Origin: Micractinium sp. NFX-FRZ | Taxonomy: Eukaryota; Chlorophyta; Trebouxiophyceae; Chlorellales; Chlorellaceae | DNA: 64,000 nt | Direction: 5' to 3' | Assembly: GCA_029339195.1 (NCBI GenBank) | Contig: JAPTJF010000004.1 | Coordinates: forward strand, 310,001-374,000 | Shown: positions 58,996 to 64,000 of the stretch, one piece after another | Numbering within the stretch: the first letter of the stretch is position 1 | How the letters are laid out: each line of letters opens with the position of its first letter | Position numbers and translations under genes: made by a program | The notes under the pieces: model-generated | Seen by the model: only the letters and a program-made list of their open reading frames with translations | Database searches by the model: none | Told to the model about the DNA's origin: nothing

Positions 58996-61900
58996 GTGCC
59001 GGCCAGAGGGAGCGGCCTCTGGCTCACTCCCCTCCTCTGCCTCATCCGCACTGGCATCTGCAGGTGATGCGGGCAGGGGTTGTGGAGAGCCGAGTACGTA
59101 AACGGTGCGGTTAAAGGTGGCATGAAGTGGGCAAAGCCAGGCGGATGTTGCACTGTTGGCGGGCAGCGCTGAGCACGCAGAAGTGCAGGCAGCAAACCCT
59201 GCACACTTGCAAAGAGCGGCGGCCTGGCCCCTGGTTCCTCTACTCTCAGCCATACCACCTGTATCGACGGCACCTCAACCTGATCCACCTCCACCCCGTG
59301 CCCCCTGCCTACCTTCAAGGCCCAGCTCCACCATTGTGCGCTTCAGGTGCCGCTCCCTCTGCTGCTCGCCAGCCTGGTCGCGACGCGCCTTCTTGGCGCC
59401 GCGCTGCTGCCCCTGCCCCTGCGCCTGCCGCCGCTTCACCGCCCCCTTGCCATACTGCTCTGACACTGGCAGCGGCATGAACTCGTCCAAGTCTAGCCTG
59501 GGGCCGCCGCCTGGCGCCTTCTTGCCCGCCGCAGCAGCTGCAGCCGCCACGCCCTGCTCACCGCCGCCGCTCTGGCCGTCCTGCGCCTCGTGTCGCATGG
59601 CGTCCACAGCTGCCCGGATGGCGTCCCTCTGCTCCTCCCTGCCCTGCCCAGCAGCCGCCGCTGCGGCAGCGCCGCCCTGCTGCTCCTCCCCCTGCTCTGC
59701 CTGCTCTGCGGCCGCAGCGATTGCAGGCTCTGCTGCCGCTGCCGCCGCGGGAGGCGCAGCCGCAAAGCTGAAGGGCAGGGCAAACGATGCCTTGACTGCC
59801 GCCGCGGCTGCAGCCGTGCCGCCGCCGCTGCCGCTGCTGCCGGCCGCTGCTCCCGCCAGGAGCGATCCAACCGCTGAGGCAGAGGCACGCCCCAGAAGCG
59901 GCGTCCCCCTCTGCTGCTGCTGCTGAGGCAGCGGTCGAAGGGCTGCCCCGCTGCTGCCCAGCAGGCCGCCTGCTGCAGCCGCCTTCCGCTGCAGGGGCAC
60001 GGGCTTGAGCTGCCGCGCCTGCAGGGCCGGCTTGGGCGGAGCTTGCTGTGCCGGCTCGCTAGCTGTTGCAGGAGCGACGCCTGCCTCGCCCTGCACGGCG
60101 CCCTCTGTCGCCGCCTCAACATCCTCGCCGCTGCCTGCGCGCCCCACCTGTGCCGCTGGTTGAGCTGCCTCCGCCGGTGCCGCCTCGGCCACTGCTGGCT
60201 GCTGTGCAGCTGCCGGCACTGCTGCCCCTGCCGCTGCTCCAAACATGCTGCTGCCTGCCGCCAGCGGCTTGGCCGACCTGGGCTGCAGGAGGGGCTTTGC
60301 AACCAGCAGGGGCGCACCGCTGCTTGTGGCAGCAGGCGCTGCACCCAGCAGGCTGCTGCCTGCCGCAGAGGCTTGCACAGCCAGCGGCTTTACTGCCCGC
60401 GGCTTGAGGCTTGGCTTGGCAGCTGGCGCGGCCGCCGCGGCTGGCGCCTGCTGCGGCCCTCCCTGCTGCTGCTGCTGCTGCGCCTCTTGGTCCTCCGCAG
60501 CCTCTGCCTGTGCAGCCGCTGCTACTGCCACCGCCGCCGCCTGCTGCTGCTGCTGGTGCTCTGCAAGCAGCTGCTTCCAGGGCTTCTGCCGAAGCTCGCG
60601 CACAGCCGCCACCGCCTGCGGGTGCTGCGACGCCTGGACCGCGGCAAGCACCTCGGCGCACTGCCGGCTGACGACAGGAGAGGCCCGTCCCACCGTCCTG
60701 TGCACGTCTGCGGCGAGAGGCGGGGCAGCAGGGAGAAGGAAAGCGAGGGGACAAGGGTCAGGGTGCAGGGGAAGGCAGGCAGGGGGCCTGGGGTCAGAGG
60801 CTGCTTTGCAGAATGAGGGCAGGAGGCAATGAGCCGGGCAGGGCAGGTCCGGGCAAGTGCACCTACAGTGCAGCAGCTGCCCAGAAGCTGGCTGGGTAGG
60901 GGGCGGGCGTGGCACTCGCCCACGCTGCGCATGCTGACCACCACTCCCTTCACCGCCACCAGCGCACAGCTCTGCCGCCCTTCCCTGCGGGAAGGCTTGC
61001 TGCCCACCTGCCACGCTCTTGGGCAGCGCCTGCGCCAGCTTCAGCAGCTGCGCGCGCGGCAGGATGTAGCCGGTGGACTCGTCCAGCTGGCGCGCCACGC
61101 TGTCGCGCCACTCGTACAGCGCTGCAGGGGGCACATGAAGGGGTAAAGGCGGGGAAACGGGAGTCAGGAAGCGATTCGAACGGGCAGGCGCCAGGGCAAG
61201 TGAGATGCAGGGCTGAGTGCGTGACAGGGGGTGGGGAGGTGAGGTGGGGGTGGGGTGAGAGGGGAGGGCCAAGTGGGGGCAGACAGGAGGCCATGTGAGG
61301 GTGGAAATGCATGCTGTTGCCACCATGGGAGCTGGCGGCTTGGCTGTCTCGGGCAGACGCTGTTGCAGCACCCCGGCGGCTCAGCGCAGCAGCCCCAGCT
61401 GCCGCCCTGGTGCGAATCCAGGGCCTCTTGTGTCCCCAGGAGCCCGGGAGACATGGCCCCGACCCACCCTGCCTGGGCTGCCTGCATGCGGCCCGCACCC
61501 GGACTCCTTTCCTGCCCTCCGCTGCAACTCGACCCACACTGAAGGGAGGCCTGCCCACCTGCAAAGGCGCTGAGCTGGCCGTCCCCCAGGGTGGCGTTGA
61601 GCTTGCTGAGGAGCTCCATGAAGGCGACGGGGGTGAAGGCCTCCTTGTCCCACTGCTGCAGGCACAGCCTGCATGAATGGAAGAAAGGGAACAGCATTCC
61701 TGAGGCTTCAGACCTGTGGAAGGTTGATGCACACCGCCAGAGAGGTGAAGGCCTCCTTCCCCACTGCTGCAGGCACAGCCTGCACAACAGGATGGAGACG
61801 GGTCAAATACAGTGTCAATTGAAGGAAAGCTGCACACTGCCAGAGAGGTGAAGGCCTCCTTGCCCCACTGCTGCAGGCACAGCCTGCACAACAGGATGGA

Positions 61901-64000
61901 GACGGGTCGAATACAGTGTCAATTGAAGGAAAGCTGCACACTGCCAGAGAGGTGAAGGCCTGGTTGCCACACTGCTGTAGGCACAGCCTGCACGAATGGA
62001 AGTGAGGGAACAGCATTCCTGAGGCTTCAGACCTGTGGAACACTGGTGCACACCGCCAGAGGGGTGAGGGCGTCCCCCCTGCTGCTGCAGGCACAGAGTG
62101 CAAACAGGGTGGGCAGGAAGGCCGCCTCGAGTCTCAACCAAAACCCACGATACACGCCGCCAGCCGAGCAAAGTCACACACACTGTTCAACAGTGCGCCC
62201 TCACCTGCGGCTGCGCTCCAGCACCGTCGCCAGCGCGCCCCGCCCGCCGGCTGCCACCTCAGCAGCGCCAGGTGGCAGCTCCACCTCCAGCCCCTCGGGC
62301 ACCTTGTCCCCAGCCTCCGCCAGCGCTGCCTGCAGGGCAAGGCACGGGGCAGCACACACGGGGGGGGGGGGGCGCCATTACTTGGGGCAATCAAAGATGT
62401 ACTATGGAGCGCCGAAACCCCAATGCATCCAGTTTTCTGGTGGCAGCATCGCCAACCTGCTCCAACCACTTTTGACATTCCAACTCTATCCTGCCCACCC
62501 TCAGCATGGCGTGGCAGTCCCCAGCATACCGCTGCACCCCATCCACCCCTGCACACCGCGCACCCGCAGCCTGTCGTAGCAGTACAGCAGGTAGTGCGTG
62601 TCGCTGCGCGCATAGTGCAGCATCTCCGGGGTCAGAGGGCGCACCCGCCAGTCGGCCAGCTGGTACCGCTTGTCGGCCTGGCAAGCAGCGGGGGCGGTGC
62701 GGAGGGGTGGGCAGGACAGGAGGGTGGGGTGTGGTATCCCGAAGCGAGGGCAGGCGCAAGCAGCGGGCCGACACAGGCGAGCAGCGCAGTGCAGTTCTTC
62801 TTTCTTTGAGGCCCCGACCAAGACAAAGCCGCTGCTCAGCCTCCTGATTCCCCTGTTCCTGCCGCCGCTCCGGCAACTTCCTAACCACCCCGCACCCAAT
62901 CCCCACACCCTGCCGCTGAATCACTGAGCTCAACTTACACCCCCACCAACAAGCACAGGACTGAGTGATGATGTAAATGCCCCCCTCACCTTGAAGCCGC
63001 AGTAGAAGTCGAGGAGGTACCCCAGCCCATTGCCCTTGAACTCCAGCACACGCGTCGCCTGCAGGGAGCAGCCGCGGCAGGGAGGGGTTGGGTTGAATGC
63101 GCGGTGGCCGCGGCTGCGGCAGGCAGGGATGCACGGTGCAGGGCAGCCGCCCTCCCAACAGCGCCCGCCACACCCCTCAACGCCCACGCACCCGCCCGGC
63201 ATCGGACATACTGGCAGCAAGGCAGCCGCCCTGCCAACGAGAACACATGGGAGGTCATGAAGCACGCAGAGCACACCACTGCCCGGCGTCAGATGCGCTG
63301 CTTTCTCAGGGTCTCTGCAACACGCGGCACTATGGGGGGAAGTGAGAAAGAGGAAGAGCAACAACCGCACCTGCCCGGTGTCAAACATGTTTGCGAGGAA
63401 GAGCCCAAAGTCTCGCTGCAGCCAGACGACGTCAGAGTCGGCCCCATGCAGCACCTTGACCACCCCAGGGTCTGCAAACACGGCCGCCAGGGCGGGGCCT
63501 GCATGGAGGGAGCCAGGGAGAGGGGAGGGAGGGGAGGGGTGGAGAGCGCCCGGAGAGGCAGGGCAGGTTGGGAGTGCGTTGCTGTTGCAGCGCATTGCGA
63601 GCTGGGCACTCATGACGCTCATTGCGAGCCAGGCGATGAGCACGCACGGGTGGCTGAGGGGGAGGCAATGAGGGAAGGGCATCCGGGAGGCAGCACAGCA
63701 GTAGGTCGACAGCAGCACAGCAGGCACAGCAGCTCACCGATGTGTGCACGCAGGGCAAGGGTATCAATAATGATGTCCTCGCTGCGCGTGCTGAGCTGCA
63801 TCAGGCAGCAGAATCCCTGCAGGCACGGGCAGGGGGCACGAAGGAGGGGAGGGCAGAGGGAGGCTTTCAGCACGCACACAGTGCGCCGGGGCTGCTCAAC
63901 GCTCTAGGCGGTCCGGCAGCTCATGCCGCAGCCCATGTGCCTGTCAAGGCGGTGGCCGGCCACGGCTGTCAGATCCAGTCAGTGCGCCCGCTCAGCGTGC
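58582..64000 (-). CDS. RRP6: RRP6/EXOSC10 nuclear exosome exonuclease (5' end outside window)
   Basis: RRP6 is a nuclear 3'-5' exoribonuclease of the DEDD-y class that trims rRNA, snoRNA and other RNAs with the exosome. Visible exons (minus): 63816-63738, 63498-63371, 63058-62990, 62677-62564, 62329-62205, 61668-61559, 61121-61008, 60707-59313, 59057-58582. They carry [40 protein letters not shown] (DEDD motif II), [35 protein letters not shown] and [14 protein letters not shown] (motif III with its Tyr). The HRDC domain follows ([34 protein letters not shown]). Then comes a very long low-complexity region (Ala, Gln; about 460 codons in one exon) and an RGG-rich C-terminus ([12 protein letters not shown]). 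Motif I and the N-terminal PMC2NT region must lie beyond position 64000. Confidence 0.92.
61633..62097 (-). repeat. Array of five exon-edge copies in an RRP6 intron
   Basis: The exon edge gtgaaggcctccttgtccca ctgctgcaggcacagc occurs at 61633-61668 (real exon) and four more times, ending at 61779, 61883, 61987 and 62096. The spacing is 104-111 bases. The spacers between copies are of two types in the order A-B-B-A: type A has gaacagcattcctgaggctt, type B has caatacagtgtcaattgaag-like sequence. Confidence 0.95.

Noticed and set aside
59275..61371. 698-codon frame as a separate protein
   Set aside because: It is the large low-complexity exon of RRP6 read through two upstream introns.
61633..62097. 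CRISPR-like repeat array in RRP6
   Set aside because: Same reasoning: repeats of an exon start with only two spacer types.

Overview
The window looks like nuclear DNA from a green alga (Chlorophyta). The DNA is GC-rich and the genes are cut by many short GT-AG introns (roughly 100-500 bases). Many encoded proteins carry Gln, Ala or Gly homopolymers. Several genes have TGTAA, the chlorophyte-type polyadenylation signal, a few hundred bases after the stop. The protein families (Alfin-like and GARP regulators, DUF493 and DUF4336 proteins, a GufA-type ZIP) are typical of the green lineage. A Chlorella-like trebouxiophyte is my best guess, but the sequence alone does not prove the genus. All exon chains below were joined by hand. 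Every complete chain keeps frame across its phases, which is good internal support.

Layout, left to right: DNAAF11/LRRC6 dynein-assembly factor (+, 776-3008); NSA2 ribosome-biogenesis factor (-, 3550-5661); DUF493 protein with a likely organelle transit peptide (+, 6122-8169); archaeal-type 3-dehydroquinate synthase II (+, 8859-12325); GARP/Myb-like transcription factor (-, 14223-16871); GT4-like glycosyltransferase (+, 17514-21016) with a sequencing gap inside a tandem repeat; alpha-acetolactate decarboxylase with an N-terminal ribbon-helix-helix-like segment (-, 21452-24423); two tandem ankyrin-repeat genes (+, 25566-26492 and 27416-28441); Alfin-like protein with a Tudor-like C-terminus (-, 29114-31828); SDHAF1 LYR protein (+, 32148-33047); 40S ribosomal protein SA (-, 33657-36776); ZIP metal transporter (+, 37102-39473); pyruvate kinase (+, 40653-47315); a third ankyrin gene (-, 48248-49372); DUF4336 protein (+, 50189-52656); two tandem Gln-rich paralogues of unknown function (-, 53424-54479 and 56423-57344); and RRP6, the nuclear exosome exonuclease (-, 58582 to beyond the window end).

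The genes form no operon or single pathway. Three (NSA2, RPSA, RRP6) concern ribosome or rRNA maturation. Neighbours often lie head to head across 300-650 bases, suggesting shared promoter regions.

The most striking signal is not a gene. Many introns contain decayed tandem copies of the edge of the neighbouring exon, including the splice site, spaced about 75-135 bases apart. Pyruvate kinase shows this in ten of fifteen coding introns. The glycosyltransferase, RRP6, acetolactate decarboxylase, Alfin, dehydroquinate synthase and DUF4336 genes show it too. This suggests a recurrent process that builds or lengthens introns by local duplication across exon-intron junctions and leaves decoy splice sites, several of them in frame.
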